A DNA stretch of 40,691 nt from Phycisphaerales bacterium (GCA_018645065.1 JABGPF010000003.1:5971-46661); one strand, 5' to 3'. Shown: positions 24,726-33,915, counted from the stretch's first letter. The notes: a model not told the origin generated them from the sequence alone. Numbers and translations: made by a program.

Positions 24726-25577
24726 ATGAAGAACAAACTGATGCTCCCAGTTGGTCTGCTGTTGCTGGCAGGCATGCTCACCGCAGGCGGATGTGCAGCG
24801 AAAAGCGATCTGGCCAAGGCTCACGATCTGAACCGAAAAAGTAACGATCTGAGAATGGAGGCCGAAGCCAGAGCAAGACGCCTCGAAGGCGAAAAGAAAT
24901 CCATGCAGGATCAACTCGCTATCTTGCAGGCACAGGCACGCAAAGCTGAAAACGATGCAGCCGCACTGGCCGCAGCAAGAGCAGACCTGCAAACCAGGTT
25001 CGATAAACTGGCTGAAGAACTCAAAAACCAGAAAACCACAGCTCCCGTCATGCCTGAACTGATCAGCATGCTCCCGACGCGGGTTAACAAAGCCCTTCAG
25101 GCGTTTGCAGCAGCTAATCCCGGACTCGTCGAATACGACTCTCGTCACGGTATGGTCAAAATCAAGTCAGACCTGACGTTCGCACTCGGTTCGACGACGG
25201 CTACCCAAAGTGCCGTTGCAGCCCTCACAAAGCTTGTGGGCATCATTAACGATCCCGTGATCGCAGGGTATCACGTATACATCGCCGGGCATACCGATAA
25301 TGTCAGGATCAGGAAGCCTGAGACCAAGAAACGTCATCCGGACAACTGGTATCTCTCAGTACACCGGGCCGTTGCGATCAAGAAGGTTATGCAGACAGCA
25401 GGCCTGGCTCCGGCGCGAATCGGCGTTATGGGATTCGGTGAATATCACCCGGTCGCCACTAATAAAGCCAGAGGTGGTAATGTACGTAACCGGCGTGTGG
25501 AAATCTGGATCGTCCCGCCGGACCGTTTCCTGACTAGTTCATCCGGCGGCGCCGCTGCCGTTGTCGATGAAAAGTAG
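24726..25577 (+). CDS. OmpA-family peptidoglycan-binding lipoprotein
   Basis: The 283-residue protein has a lipobox (TAGGC, Cys-23), a coiled-coil stretch (about 28-105), and an OmpA/Pal-type domain (about 140-268). Signature parts are AGHTDN (His-189, Asp-191) and NRRVEIWI (Arg-256/257), the residues that bind diaminopimelate in peptidoglycan. The start at 24726 is preferred because AAAGGA (24712-24717) is 8 bases upstream and gives a proper lipoprotein signal; a longer frame from 24687 would place the hydrophobic signal 14 residues in. It should tie the outer membrane to the wall, with the coiled coil spanning the periplasm. Confidence 0.9.
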   Translation: MKNKLMLPVGLLLLAGMLTAGGCAAKSDLAKAHDLNRKSNDLRMEAEARARRLEGEKKSMQDQLAILQAQARKAENDAAALAAARADLQTRFDKLAEELKNQKTTAPVMPELISMLPTRVNKALQAFAAANPGLVEYDSRHGMVKIKSDLTFALGSTTATQSAVAALTKLVGIINDPVIAGYHVYIAGHTDNVRIRKPETKKRHPDNWYLSVHRAVAIKKVMQTAGLAPARIGVMGFGEYHPVATNKARGGNVRNRRVEIWIVPPDRFLTSSSGGAAAVVDEK

Positions 25578-25600
25578 TCAATCAATCTAACTGAAATCCA

Positions 25601-25636
25601 GAGCCTCGTTGCATAATTGCAGCGGGGCTCTTGTTT
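25601..25636 (+). terminator. Intrinsic terminator after the OmpA-like gene
   Basis: A 13-base stem with two G-T pairs (25601-25613 with 25618-25630), loop TAAT, and TTGTTT behind it. It lies 23 bases after the stop codon, ahead of the ResB gene. Confidence 0.75.
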
Positions 25637-25649
25637 CCTGAGAGGCATC

Positions 25650-27254
25650 ATGCAGAGTGATACGCCGACGCAAGAGTTGACACCCACGGAAGAAAAGCCC
25701 GCTGGTCCAGGCTTCTGGCGAGTGATTTCCAGCACATGGCTTGGCGTTGGGCTGGTGACGGCGTTGGCGGTGCTGTACGGGGTGCTTACGCTGGTCGAGT
25801 TTTATGCCGGCCCCAAGTCGACGTTGCCTCAGGTGGGCAGTCTTTACGCTCACTGGACCGTTGTGACTCTGACGTTCCTGGCGTGCGGAAATCTGGTGTT
25901 CGCCACGGTTCGCATACCTCTTGACTGGCATCGTCTGGGAGCATGGTGCAGCCATCTGGGATTAATGTTCCTTGTGATCGGGTCGGTCTATTTCTGGCGG
26001 ACTCGCACTGAGGGGCAATGTTTCATCGCACGCAATCAGAATGACAGTTGGCCTGTGGTGAGGCATTTTTTCAGATCGACTGATAAGGTCGCATGTCACG
26101 TTTACAACACCCGAGCGATGCAGTCGGGGTCCACGCTGCCCCCGACGGTCCAGACGGTTTTCGACTCTCCAACCGGTCTGGAGCCGGTCGATATCAACGT
26201 CCCGCTGAAAGGAACGCCCAATGGCGTATCGGTAACCGCGACAAAAATATATCCGCGGGCCCAGCTCAGGCAACAATGGTCCAACGAATCGGAGGCTTTT
26301 TCACTTGGCGTAGAGATCGAAGTGTCTCACGGACACCAGTCTGATCGTACAATCATGTGCCAAACCTACGACGACACCGTCCGGTTCGATATGCCCGAAT
26401 GCAGCGTGTTTTTCCAGGCAACGCCAGTGATGAGCAAGGAAGAAATGGATCGCTACAATGCATCCTCGGACCCCGCAAAAAAAATGACGCGTGAGTTCTT
26501 CGCGATCCACTACACCGGTAACGGTAATCCTATGCTGCTTATCGGCGACGCGTCAGGCAACCTGTCAACTCGCCCGTTCGAACCGGGGCAGAGCGTCTCA
26601 ACCTCGCACAAGAATCATCCAACGAGCATCAAATTGATTCGCACGCTTAATCGGGCGCTAAGAGTGATGAGCCCCGAAGTCCCACCGGCGAGCAAGCCGG
26701 GACGGTTGGACGCGGCGATTGAACTGACGATAAACGCCGATGGGCGAACAATCAAACGCGTCGTGCGTTACGGAGCCTATCTTTCAGGACGCCCGACGAT
26801 AATAAATCTCCCCTCAGGCCAGCGCATGTACATCGCTTTTTCGGGCGAATGGTTGGAACTGCCCGAGCCGATCAAGATCGTCAGGCACGAGTTCAAAACC
26901 GCACCAGCGTCTCGAATGCCCGAAGACTATATCTGCGATATGGATATCGGCAGCGGGGTGCATACGCGAAAAGCGACTCTCAAACTGAACTTCCCGATCA
27001 GCATAGGATCTTATCGCCTGCACCAGTCGACATGGCAGCCCAAAGCCGAAACACCGTCGAACTATAACGATCCGGCGGCGATTGTGCTGGGAGTGGCCGA
27101 TCGGCCTGGGATATGGTTGATCTTCGTCGGGAGCATCATGCTGTGTGCGGGCTTCCCATATGCGTTCTACATAAAACCGCTGATCCTCAGAGCCAGGGTT
27201 AAAGCTAAAATTAAAGCTGCAGCAGAGGCCGATGAACGGAGGGCGGAGTTATGA
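25650..27254 (+). CDS. ResB/Ccs1-like cytochrome c biogenesis protein
   Basis: The 534-residue protein (start at 25650, after GAGAGG) has hydrophobic helices at about 24-45, 58-80 and 92-112, a large hydrophilic domain of about 380 residues facing the periplasm, and a final helix near 490-515. This is the layout of ResB/Ccs1 in System II cytochrome c maturation. The loop contains the segment RLHQSTW, a typical ResB string. The following ResC-like gene overlaps its stop by 4 bases (ATGA). Together they would export haem and attach it to CXXCH apo-proteins such as the one at 1640-4105. No thiol-reducing partner (CcdA, ResA) is seen here. Confidence 0.85.
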   Translation: MQSDTPTQELTPTEEKPAGPGFWRVISSTWLGVGLVTALAVLYGVLTLVEFYAGPKSTLPQVGSLYAHWTVVTLTFLACGNLVFATVRIPLDWHRLGAWCSHLGLMFLVIGSVYFWRTRTEGQCFIARNQNDSWPVVRHFFRSTDKVACHVYNTRAMQSGSTLPPTVQTVFDSPTGLEPVDINVPLKGTPNGVSVTATKIYPRAQLRQQWSNESEAFSLGVEIEVSHGHQSDRTIMCQTYDDTVRFDMPECSVFFQATPVMSKEEMDRYNASSDPAKKMTREFFAIHYTGNGNPMLLIGDASGNLSTRPFEPGQSVSTSHKNHPTSIKLIRTLNRALRVMSPEVPPASKPGRLDAAIELTINADGRTIKRVVRYGAYLSGRPTIINLPSGQRMYIAFSGEWLELPEPIKIVRHEFKTAPASRMPEDYICDMDIGSGVHTRKATLKLNFPISIGSYRLHQSTWQPKAETPSNYNDPAAIVLGVADRPGIWLIFVGSIMLCAGFPYAFYIKPLILRARVKAKIKAAAEADERRAEL

Positions 27255-28999
27255 ACTATCGCAAACTTATTCTGATGACGACATGTCTGCTTGCCGCGAT
27301 CGTTTCGGGTTGCGGTGAGAAGCAGACCGAAGTGACGGAAGATCGAATTTTTGATGATGAGACGGTCGCGTTTTTCGAGAAGTTGGATATCGAATCCTTG
27401 CGAACGCTCGCCGCTCAATACGGTGGTCGTGCTGCAGGCGCGTTGGATTCGCTGGCGACTGACGCTGTGTTGCAAATAACAGGGTCCGAGACGCCCGACG
27501 GAGTTCCGGCGTCGGCGGTCTATATCGAGTTCTACTTCAATGCGGGCAAGTACCTCAACAAGCCGGTGATTTTTGTTAAGTCGAAGAAACTCCGCCGGGT
27601 CGTCACCGATAATCTGCGGGATTCGGATCTGAAAACGTTTCAGCGGACAAAACGAATCCCGCCGGCGGCCATTATGCTCGGTTCCGGCCAGACGCTAATG
27701 GAAATGCTCTCGCAGGATATGGATGTCAGGCGGATGGCGATGGCGGGTCGAATCGACAGGGATGATGTGCAACGTGTCAGGCCTGTAGGCACGCTGGGCG
27801 ACCGCTGGGGCCATTTAATTGACGACGAGGCCTACCGCATGCCTCTTGGACGCCTGAGCGGTAGATACGAGGCGTTTGTGAACATTGACCTGCGATTACT
27901 CCCGGGTTCCGGTTCGAATTGGATCAGCACCAATGAGGTCCTGGCGCCTCTAGGCGGGCATGTGCATACCGACGGATGCGACCTTATCTCCGATCTACGC
28001 AAGACCTGGAAGAATCGTGACGTTGAGGGCGTTAACGCGACGCTCGCCAAGATCACGAAACTGGCCTCCGAAAGTGACGCTTATCCCACCGACTCGCGAA
28101 TGAGATGGGAGTTGTTGTACAATGCATCGCATAAGGGGCATCCGGCGTTTGCGGGGTTTGTCATTGCGTTTATTTTGTTCATCGTGGCTATATCGTCGGA
28201 CAATCGCTTTTTCCGCACGATGGCGATGTTGATGCTCTCGCTGTCGACTCTGGTGATAGGGTCGGCATGGGTGCTCAGATGGATTATCGGCGGAGAGGCT
28301 TGGTATTTGCCCCCGATGATGACACAGTACGGCGCGATGGTTTCGTCGGCGGTGCTCGCTGCGGTGCTCGCGGTATTTATCGAACTGTTCCGCAAGTCCA
28401 ATTACATCGGATTGGCCGCTGCGTTTTACGCTGCTGCGGTGCTGGTGTGGGTCTACTTCGGTAATGTCCTGTTCCCCGGTTCGGTCGATAGTTCGGTGGG
28501 GGGCGTACGAGGGATACTCAAACACGGTCTGATGATTGTGCACGTCTCAGTGATTGTCGTAGGACACGCACTGGCCGGGATGTCAGTTGTCACTTCCGTC
28601 GCATATTTGATTATCGCCGCGATCAACGGTTTTGACGATAAGTCGCCGAGTTCACCGCCCGGTTTGTTTGGTCCGGTGGGCGAATCATCGCTGGCCTCTG
28701 CCGATCGCTGCAACCTGATCTTAGCTCAGGTCGCGTGCTGGACGCTTATCGTGGGTACGTTGCTTGGAGCCTGGTGGGCCGACGACGCATGGTCACGCTG
28801 GTGGGGTTGGGACCCGAAGGAAACCTGGGCGCTTATTACGTGTCTGTTCTTCGTTGCCGTGCTGCACGTGCGTTTGGTGGCCCCGTCGAAATATCGCGGG
28901 CTTGTCACCGCTGTGGGCTGCATACTTGGCGGATTTGCGATGCTGTTCAACTGGTTCGTGGTGAACTACGTGTTCTCCGGGCTGCACTCTTACGGTTGA
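27251..28999 (+). CDS. ResC/CcsA-like cytochrome c assembly protein with an N-terminal lipoprotein-like extension
   Basis: The 582-residue protein has the CcsA/ResC membrane core with the haem-handling WWGWDPKETWALI motif (517-529) and conserved histidines in HGLMIVHVSVIVVGHA and HVRL helices. Unlike usual CcsA, the chain opens with a lipobox-like signal (IVSGC, Cys-21) and a soluble region of about 270 residues before the membrane helices begin near 300. So either the region is a periplasmic ResA/ResB-like extension or the N-terminus is a fused lipoprotein. The ATG overlaps the ResB stop by 4 bases, which indicates translational coupling. Convergent with holA. Confidence 0.88.
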   Translation: MNYRKLILMTTCLLAAIVSGCGEKQTEVTEDRIFDDETVAFFEKLDIESLRTLAAQYGGRAAGALDSLATDAVLQITGSETPDGVPASAVYIEFYFNAGKYLNKPVIFVKSKKLRRVVTDNLRDSDLKTFQRTKRIPPAAIMLGSGQTLMEMLSQDMDVRRMAMAGRIDRDDVQRVRPVGTLGDRWGHLIDDEAYRMPLGRLSGRYEAFVNIDLRLLPGSGSNWISTNEVLAPLGGHVHTDGCDLISDLRKTWKNRDVEGVNATLAKITKLASESDAYPTDSRMRWELLYNASHKGHPAFAGFVIAFILFIVAISSDNRFFRTMAMLMLSLSTLVIGSAWVLRWIIGGEAWYLPPMMTQYGAMVSSAVLAAVLAVFIELFRKSNYIGLAAAFYAAAVLVWVYFGNVLFPGSVDSSVGGVRGILKHGLMIVHVSVIVVGHALAGMSVVTSVAYLIIAAINGFDDKSPSSPPGLFGPVGESSLASADRCNLILAQVACWTLIVGTLLGAWWADDAWSRWWGWDPKETWALITCLFFVAVLHVRLVAPSKYRGLVTAVGCILGGFAMLFNWFVVNYVFSGLHSYG

Positions 29000-29020
29000 T
29001 CGCAGCGGGGGGGGCTTGCT

Positions 29021-29968
29021 CTACGAGCAGAGCGCCATAACCAGTTCCTGTAGTGCAGATTTGGGGTTCTGACCGGACTTCATACCGAGATCGGCGTCGA
29101 TCAGGGATTTCATGTCGGCTTTTAATTTCGCCAGGCTCCGTCGCCTCAGCATGCCCATAAAAGCGTTCTTTTGATTGTAAGGCATTTTGAGGTTCGCCTT
29201 TCCGGTGGCGGCGATTTCCTGCTGGGCTTGCAGAGCTCTTCGCAGGTGCCATGCTATTGTCCCCAACGCCTGGAATTCGGCTCCGCGTATCTTGAGCGTC
29301 CCGTCGAGCGCCTTGAGGGCTCCTGGGGTGTCACCGTCGGTAATTGCGTTGGTAAGAGCGAACGCCACCGGACCGGCGGTGGCGGTGACTACGTCGGATA
29401 CGTCTTGCGGGGTAATGGTGTCGCGATCACCTATGTACAGGCAGAGCTTCTCGATTTCAGCGTTCTGTGCAGCCAGGTTCCTGCCGATCCACTGTTCGAG
29501 CATCGATGCGCTCTGGGGATCGATCTTCTTGCCTCGCTTGCCCGAGGCCTTTGTTAACCACTGCTGAAGCGAACTGGCGTCGGGCAGCTTGCAGTTGAAA
29601 ATTTCACCAACTTTTTTCACCGCTTTCGCCAGGCGTGTATTGCCCGGGAACGATGAGACTATCAACACCAGCGCCGAAGTCTCGCAGGGGTTATCTACGT
29701 ACTCCTCGAGCTTCTGACGATTCTTGCTTATAAATGAATCCGCGTTGCGCACGAGGACCACTCTCGCCGGAGCCAGGAACGGCAGCGTTCTCAGTTCGTC
29801 CATGACAGCGGCGAGTTCCGGATCGTCACCGCCGTCGAAGTTTGCGATGCACGTTTGCGGATCGGCCTGTCCTACGACGCGCGAGATGATATCGGCGCGA
29901 TAGTGATCCTGGAGGAATCCATCGCTTCCGGACAGGACGTATACAGGTTTGAATCCTTCACTGGCCAT
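29021..29968 (-). CDS. holA: DNA polymerase III delta subunit
   Basis: The 315-residue protein (start Met at 29968, the MASEGFKPVYVLSGSD form) has the delta-subunit layout: an N-terminal AAA+-like part with VYVLSGSDGFLQDHYRADII and RVVLVRNADSF, a middle region ending in LEQWIGRNLAAQNAEIEKLCLY, and a C-terminal helical collar domain. Delta opens the sliding clamp within the clamp loader. An upstream in-frame ATG (30007) would add 13 residues that include a hairpin region, so the shorter start is preferred. No convincing ribosome site is visible for either. Confidence 0.87.
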   Translation of the reverse strand: MASEGFKPVYVLSGSDGFLQDHYRADIISRVVGQADPQTCIANFDGGDDPELAAVMDELRTLPFLAPARVVLVRNADSFISKNRQKLEEYVDNPCETSALVLIVSSFPGNTRLAKAVKKVGEIFNCKLPDASSLQQWLTKASGKRGKKIDPQSASMLEQWIGRNLAAQNAEIEKLCLYIGDRDTITPQDVSDVVTATAGPVAFALTNAITDGDTPGALKALDGTLKIRGAEFQALGTIAWHLRRALQAQQEIAATGKANLKMPYNQKNAFMGMLRRRSLAKLKADMKSLIDADLGMKSGQNPKSALQELVMALCS

Positions 29969-29976
29969 GATAGTTT

Positions 29977-29995
29977 CACACCGAAAAACGGTGTG
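29977..29995 (-). other. Hairpin just upstream of holA
   Basis: CACACCG, five-base loop, CGGTGTG: a perfect 7-base stem 8 bases before the preferred holA start. On the minus strand the loop is TTTTT. It could reduce holA translation or mark the 5' end of the mRNA; a guess. Confidence 0.4.
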
Positions 29996-30103
29996 TCCAT
30001 AATACACAAAAGCAACCGTGGAGCCTTACGATTTCACAATGATAGGAAATCCGGCTTCGGTTGCAAATGTGAATAGGCTTTTGTGTAACGTCTGAGGCTT
30101 GGT

Positions 30104-30226
30104 TTACATCTGGTTGTCACGGTATTTCTTGTAGAAAATGATCAAGCCGATCAGGACAAACAGCAGAACGATCTGCCACCAAGTAACCAAACCGTTAAAA
30201 AGACCGAGTGTGTTCAATTGGGTCAT
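30104..30226 (-). CDS. 40-residue single-helix membrane peptide
   Basis: On the minus strand an ATG at 30226 follows AGGAG by 9 bases and reads 40 codons to TAA. The peptide starts MTQLNTLGLFNGLVTWW, then a hydrophobic helix of about 17 residues (QIVLLFVLIGLIIFY) and a basic end (KKYRDNQM). The good ribosome site, sensible topology (short N-terminus out, basic C-terminus in) and strict membrane character support a real gene. I do not recognise the family. It lies between prfA and holA on the same strand. Confidence 0.6.
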   Translation of the reverse strand: MTQLNTLGLFNGLVTWWQIVLLFVLIGLIIFYKKYRDNQM

Positions 30227-30477
30227 GCTTTAAACTCCTGGACAAAGAACAAGTAATTAAGCCACGTAATACAAATACATTCTACACCCTAATTAGTGCA
30301 TATCCTACATCTGGGGTCAAGAAAAAAAAGGTTCTTTGGCCCGAAAGTGTATCTGTGAGAGGAATTTGTCTTGAGCGAGTGGATATTCGACACAGAGACT
30401 CAGAGGCTCAGAGAACGGCAAACGGCAACGACGCGAAAGATGTTAACGGCAAATGGCGAGAACACAGAGGACGACAA

Positions 30478-30500
30478 CCGCAGCGATAGGATCGCTGTGG
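30478..30500 (-). terminator. Terminator candidate after prfA
   Basis: CCGCAGCGAT pairs with ATCGCTGTGG (10 base pairs, one G-T) around the loop AGG, 26 bases beyond the prfA stop. The T-run on the minus strand is short, so it may be Rho-assisted. Confidence 0.45.
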
Positions 30501-30525
30501 CACAAGCCTCTTCCGTTTCTGTTTG

Positions 30526-31629
30526 TTACAGATTTGCGAGTCTTTGGGCCTTGTCGTGGGATACCAGGGCGTCTAGCATACCGTCGAGATCGCCTAAAAT
30601 AATTCGATCAAGGTTGAAGTTTGCGCCTTCCTGCCCTTCACCTTTGAGTCGATGATCGGTGCATCTGTTCTGCGGGAAGTTGTATGTTCTGATCCGTTGG
30701 CTTCGATCGCCCGATCCGATCATGGTTTTTCGGGTGGCTGCTTCTGCTGCTCGTTGCTTGTTTTGATGATGCTCGTAGAGGCGTGTTGTGAGAATTCGTC
30801 GCGCCTTGGCGCGGTTCTTGTGCTGACTTTTCTCGTCTCGCATCGAGACGGTGATCCCAGTTTCGATGTGTTCGAGTTTTATCGCCGATTCGATTTTGTT
30901 TACGCTCTGCCCGCCCGGTCCGCCGGCGCGACTCACGAATTCGTTTACGTCGTTCGCCCAGTCGATTTTCACGTCGATTTCTTTCGGTTCGGCCAGGACC
31001 GCCACCGTTGCCGCCGAAGTGTGAACCCGTCCCTGCGATTCGGTTTTCGGTACTCGTTGTACGCGATGTCCACCGCCTTCGTAGCCGAGGCGACTCCATA
31101 CGCCATGGCCCTTAATGTTCAAGACCAGTTCGCGGAACCCGCCCATTTCGGTAGGTCTCGCCGATAGTACTTCGAACTTCCATTTTCTACCTTCGGCGTA
31201 TCGTCGGTACATTCCCAGCAGATCCGCCGCGAAGAGCGCCGCTTCGTCTCCGCCCGTTCCTGCGCGTATTTCCACCAGGATCGAGTCGATATCGCTGTCC
31301 TTGCTCATTACGAGCAGGCCCTTGATGTCTTCCATGGCGTCGGTGGCTTGGTGTTTCAGACCGTCGAGTTCAGCCGAGGCAATTTCTTTCAGATCGGCGT
31401 CTTCGTCCGGGTCGTCGACGAGCCCCTGTGCCTCGTCGCGTTCCTCGCATATCTTCATGTAGTTGCGATAGGGGAGTACAATTCTGGCCAGCCCGGCGTG
31501 CTCCTTCGACAGTGCGATGATCTTGTTAGGGTCGCACGCGATCTCCGGATCGTTCATCTGCTCGGCGACATCGGTGAAGTGGCGATCAAGTTCGTCGAGC
31601 TTGTCTATTAATGTGTTTGAACTGGCCAT
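30526..31629 (-). CDS. prfA: Peptide chain release factor 1
   Basis: The 367-residue protein has the RF1 signatures: the stop-codon recognition tripeptide PKT (194-196, P-x-T form) within HRVQRVPKTESQGRVHTSA, and the GGQ motif at 239-241 (RAGGPGGQSVNK), which catalyses peptide release. The P-x-T tripeptide marks RF1 (UAG/UAA) rather than RF2. The start at 31629 has AGGA 7 bases upstream; a longer in-frame start exists 24 codons earlier. PrmC, the usual methylase partner for GGQ, is not in the window. Confidence 0.96.
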   Translation of the reverse strand: MASSNTLIDKLDELDRHFTDVAEQMNDPEIACDPNKIIALSKEHAGLARIVLPYRNYMKICEERDEAQGLVDDPDEDADLKEIASAELDGLKHQATDAMEDIKGLLVMSKDSDIDSILVEIRAGTGGDEAALFAADLLGMYRRYAEGRKWKFEVLSARPTEMGGFRELVLNIKGHGVWSRLGYEGGGHRVQRVPKTESQGRVHTSAATVAVLAEPKEIDVKIDWANDVNEFVSRAGGPGGQSVNKIESAIKLEHIETGITVSMRDEKSQHKNRAKARRILTTRLYEHHQNKQRAAEAATRKTMIGSGDRSQRIRTYNFPQNRCTDHRLKGEGQEGANFNLDRIILGDLDGMLDALVSHDKAQRLANL

Positions 31630-31699
31630 GGTGTTTTCCTGGATCAGAAATACGCGTCGTTCATTTGTGATTCGATTCGGCCCGATTGTGTGATTGCGC

Positions 31700-31739
31700 A
31701 AAAACGCCGACGCGCCCTTGAGGGTTAGACGTCGGCGTT
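31700..31739 (-). terminator. Strong intrinsic terminator between rpmE and prfA
   Basis: On the minus strand AACGCCGACG and CGTCGGCGTT form a perfect 10-base stem (31703-31712 with 31730-31739), with a small CCCT/AGGG hairpin in the loop, followed by TTTTTG. It lies 17 bases after the rpmE stop and should end most rpmE transcripts before prfA. Confidence 0.8.
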
Positions 31740-31756
31740 ATATTGGGATGAAGAAG

Positions 31757-31972
31757 CTACTTTTTGCTGAAGTAGTTTCCGCCAAACTTCTTCTGGAACT
31801 TCTCAACGCGTCCTGCTGTGTCCACAAACTTCTGCTTGCCGGTGTAGAACGGGTGGCAGCTTGAGCATATGTCAACCTGTACGTCACCGCCGGCTGAGCA
31901 TGTCTGGAACGTCGATCCGCAAGCGCATCTTACGTTTATTTCTTTGTATTCCGGATGTATTTTTGCCTTCAT
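31757..31972 (-). CDS. rpmE: 50S ribosomal protein L31, zinc-binding form
   Basis: The 71-residue protein is L31: [12 protein letters not shown] at the start, [25 protein letters not shown] at the end. Cysteines in CAC (16, 18) and CSSC (37, 40 by count) make it the zinc-ribbon type, which is used under zinc-replete conditions. It stands alone with its own promoter (32013-32041) and terminator. Confidence 0.97.
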   Translation of the reverse strand: MKAKIHPEYKEINVRCACGSTFQTCSAGGDVQVDICSSCHPFYTGKQKFVDTAGRVEKFQKKFGGNYFSKK

Positions 31973-32012
31973 GGTGCTGCCTCTTAGTATTTTCTAGGAT
32001 AACGAACGGAGC

Positions 32013-32041
32013 AGTATACCGATAATAGCGATATAGATCAA
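32013..32041 (-). promoter_or_regulatory. Promoter of rpmE
   Basis: TTGATC (32036-32041) and TATACT (32013-32018) are 17 bases apart on the minus strand. The expected start gives a leader of about 35 bases before the rpmE ATG. Confidence 0.6.
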
Positions 32042-32113
32042 GCGCAAATTCCAGGCAAATACGGCCTGATTGGGATTATCAGTTCACTCGATTTTTCGGT
32101 TGGTTTGGATCGT

Positions 32114-32782
32114 CTACTCTTTTCCGCGGTAGGCGTCGTGATACGGGCCTACGTGCCCCCTGGATTCCGCCCAGGCTTGTCTTATTCCGCTGATGGCTGC
32201 TTTTCGCTCTGCGGGCGTGCCTTTCGGGTTGAACTCGTATTTCCGCCCGAATATTTTAGTCGCCGCCACATGAGCCCGGCGCCGCACGTCAGGATCATCA
32301 TCGCCCATCAAGTCCAGTACTGACTCCATGTTGTTGTAGTCGCGAAGGTTACCTATCGCCGTAGCTATCGCGACTTTCACTTGTGCTTCTTTTTCTTCTT
32401 TCAGGGCGGTTATCAGGACTTTGGTCATTTCCTTTGCGAGGGGACGCTGTGCAGGGGTCGCTTTTTTAATGGCTTTGGCGATCGTAAGTGCTGCTTCGGC
32501 ACGTAGTTCAACCTTTTCATTCTTCAGGAGAATGGACCCCAGCGTCGGTAGTGCCTTTGCGCCCTGAGGCGCCATTGTCCGGATAGCGGTCTTGGCGAGT
32601 TTTGGCGGGTACGTCTCAGCTTTTTCCGCCAGGCCCTCAATATTTCCGTTAATACCATCTTGGCGTATAGCCTCCAGTTCGGGCGACAGATCGCTGGCCA
32701 GCGCAAAGCTCCAGACGACCCAAATCGCCAGGATGGCTGCTACTCCGATCATAATGCGCAGATGCATTGGGATATTGTTCAC
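32114..32782 (-). CDS. Membrane-anchored HEAT-repeat protein
   Basis: The 222-residue protein starts at GTG (32782), GGAG lying about 9 bases upstream, or at the ATG 15 bases later. One N-terminal helix (IMIGVAAILAIWVVWSFAL) is followed by alpha-helical HEAT-like units (KLAKTAIRTMAPQGAKALPTLGSILL, VELRAEAALTIAKAI, AQVKVAIATAIGNL, DDDPDVRRRAHVAATKIFG). Such solenoids bind proteins; no enzyme motif is seen. The gene follows the pseudopilin gene by 47 bases, so the two may form an operon. Confidence 0.83.
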   Translation of the reverse strand: MNNIPMHLRIMIGVAAILAIWVVWSFALASDLSPELEAIRQDGINGNIEGLAEKAETYPPKLAKTAIRTMAPQGAKALPTLGSILLKNEKVELRAEAALTIAKAIKKATPAQRPLAKEMTKVLITALKEEKEAQVKVAIATAIGNLRDYNNMESVLDLMGDDDPDVRRRAHVAATKIFGRKYEFNPKGTPAERKAAISGIRQAWAESRGHVGPYHDAYRGKE

Positions 32783-32829
32783 TTCGTATGGCTCCAGGCG
32801 GGCAGTTTGCGAGTGTTATTTCGGTTTGA

Positions 32830-33876
32830 TCAGGGGCGCCAGTAGGCCCTTTCGGTATCGAGATTGTCCGGGTTTATATCTTCAGGGTCCATCATTTGTA
32901 CTGATCCGTCGACGAACAGTACGTTCATATATCCACTGTGGCGCGCGAATACCGGGATGCTGCTGTTTTCGGGGTTCGGATGATCTGACCAGTCATCGTC
33001 GGACGAGGCGATGAGTATGTGATAATCCATCAACATTACGCTGCCTGGCGTGTCCATGTTATTTGGAACGTGGATGTTCATTCCGTAGCTGGATACGATC
33101 CCCGTTGTTCCCACGGTTATCGGGGGGAGCGAACCGGGCGTGGTGTTGCTTTTTACATACGCCAGTTCGGCGTCGTCGATTTTACTGTGGATTGTGTTCC
33201 TGTGCCCGGTGAAACCGGAACGGCATTCAAGCATATATCCCGCGTCGGTTACCGTGACTTTGATCATTACGTCTTTGAAGTCCGCATCACCACCGTGGTC
33301 TTCCAGGCACAACCAGTACGGGTTGGCGTTTTTTTCTGATCCGTCTTCGTATCTTGTGCGCGGGAAGTTGTTGGATGCACTTGAGTTGCCGAGCCACCCG
33401 TCGGCTATGGCTTTGTGGTAGTTGGCGTCGGAGAGCTTCACGGCCCATGGTCCGCTGCCCATGGGTTCGGTAAAGACCCTGCTCCCACTGACGACCTTGA
33501 AGTAAGCCAGGTCCTCAAGCGGAAGGGGCGGTTCCTCTTTTATGTTTTGTTCACCAACAATATATGCGTATTCGGGGCAGACCATCAGGGTTTTGGTTCC
33601 GTCGAGATACTTCGCCAGCGTGCTCTGCCACAACAGCGGTTGAACTTGATCGCGACCTTCAGCGGACTCAGCTTGCGTTACTGCTTTTGCGAGCTCTTTG
33701 AGGCGAGTTTGGCATTCAGTGGTGCGCCCAACTGTGAACACCGATGTGAGGCTCGGGGAAATCAGCGCAACCAGAAGCGCAATAATAGCGACCACAACCA
33801 ACAGTTCAATCAGTGTAAAGCCGCGCCGCTCCGGCCGCCCAGTCTGCCAAACGCCAATTTTAATGCGACCACTCAT
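32830..33876 (-). CDS. Prepilin-type protein with H-X9-DG domain (type II secretion-like pseudopilin)
   Basis: The 348-residue protein has the prepilin cleavage/methylation motif RRGFTLIELLVVVAIIALLVAL at about 18-39 and near the C-terminus H-SGYMNVLFV-DG (His then nine residues then Asp-Gly), the hallmark of the planctomycete H-X9-DG prepilin-type family. Cleavage by a PilD-type peptidase (not in this window) is expected. AGGAG lies 8 bases before the ATG at 33876. The large globular domain differs from minor pseudopilins, and its role (secretion, surface display or sugar uptake) is not known. Confidence 0.92.
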   Translation of the reverse strand: MSGRIKIGVWQTGRPERRGFTLIELLVVVAIIALLVALISPSLTSVFTVGRTTECQTRLKELAKAVTQAESAEGRDQVQPLLWQSTLAKYLDGTKTLMVCPEYAYIVGEQNIKEEPPLPLEDLAYFKVVSGSRVFTEPMGSGPWAVKLSDANYHKAIADGWLGNSSASNNFPRTRYEDGSEKNANPYWLCLEDHGGDADFKDVMIKVTVTDAGYMLECRSGFTGHRNTIHSKIDDAELAYVKSNTTPGSLPPITVGTTGIVSSYGMNIHVPNNMDTPGSVMLMDYHILIASSDDDWSDHPNPENSSIPVFARHSGYMNVLFVDGSVQMMDPEDINPDNLDTERAYWRP

Positions 33877-33915
33877 ATGGAGTGACTCCTATCAATCGGA
33901 TAAATAACTGCTCTT

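Noticed and set aside
30380..30480. Purine-rich stretch with repeated CGGCAAACGGCAACG-like text near prfA
   Set aside because: It is a low-complexity stretch with no ORF support or regular repeat unit; not a CRISPR or VNTR that I could define.
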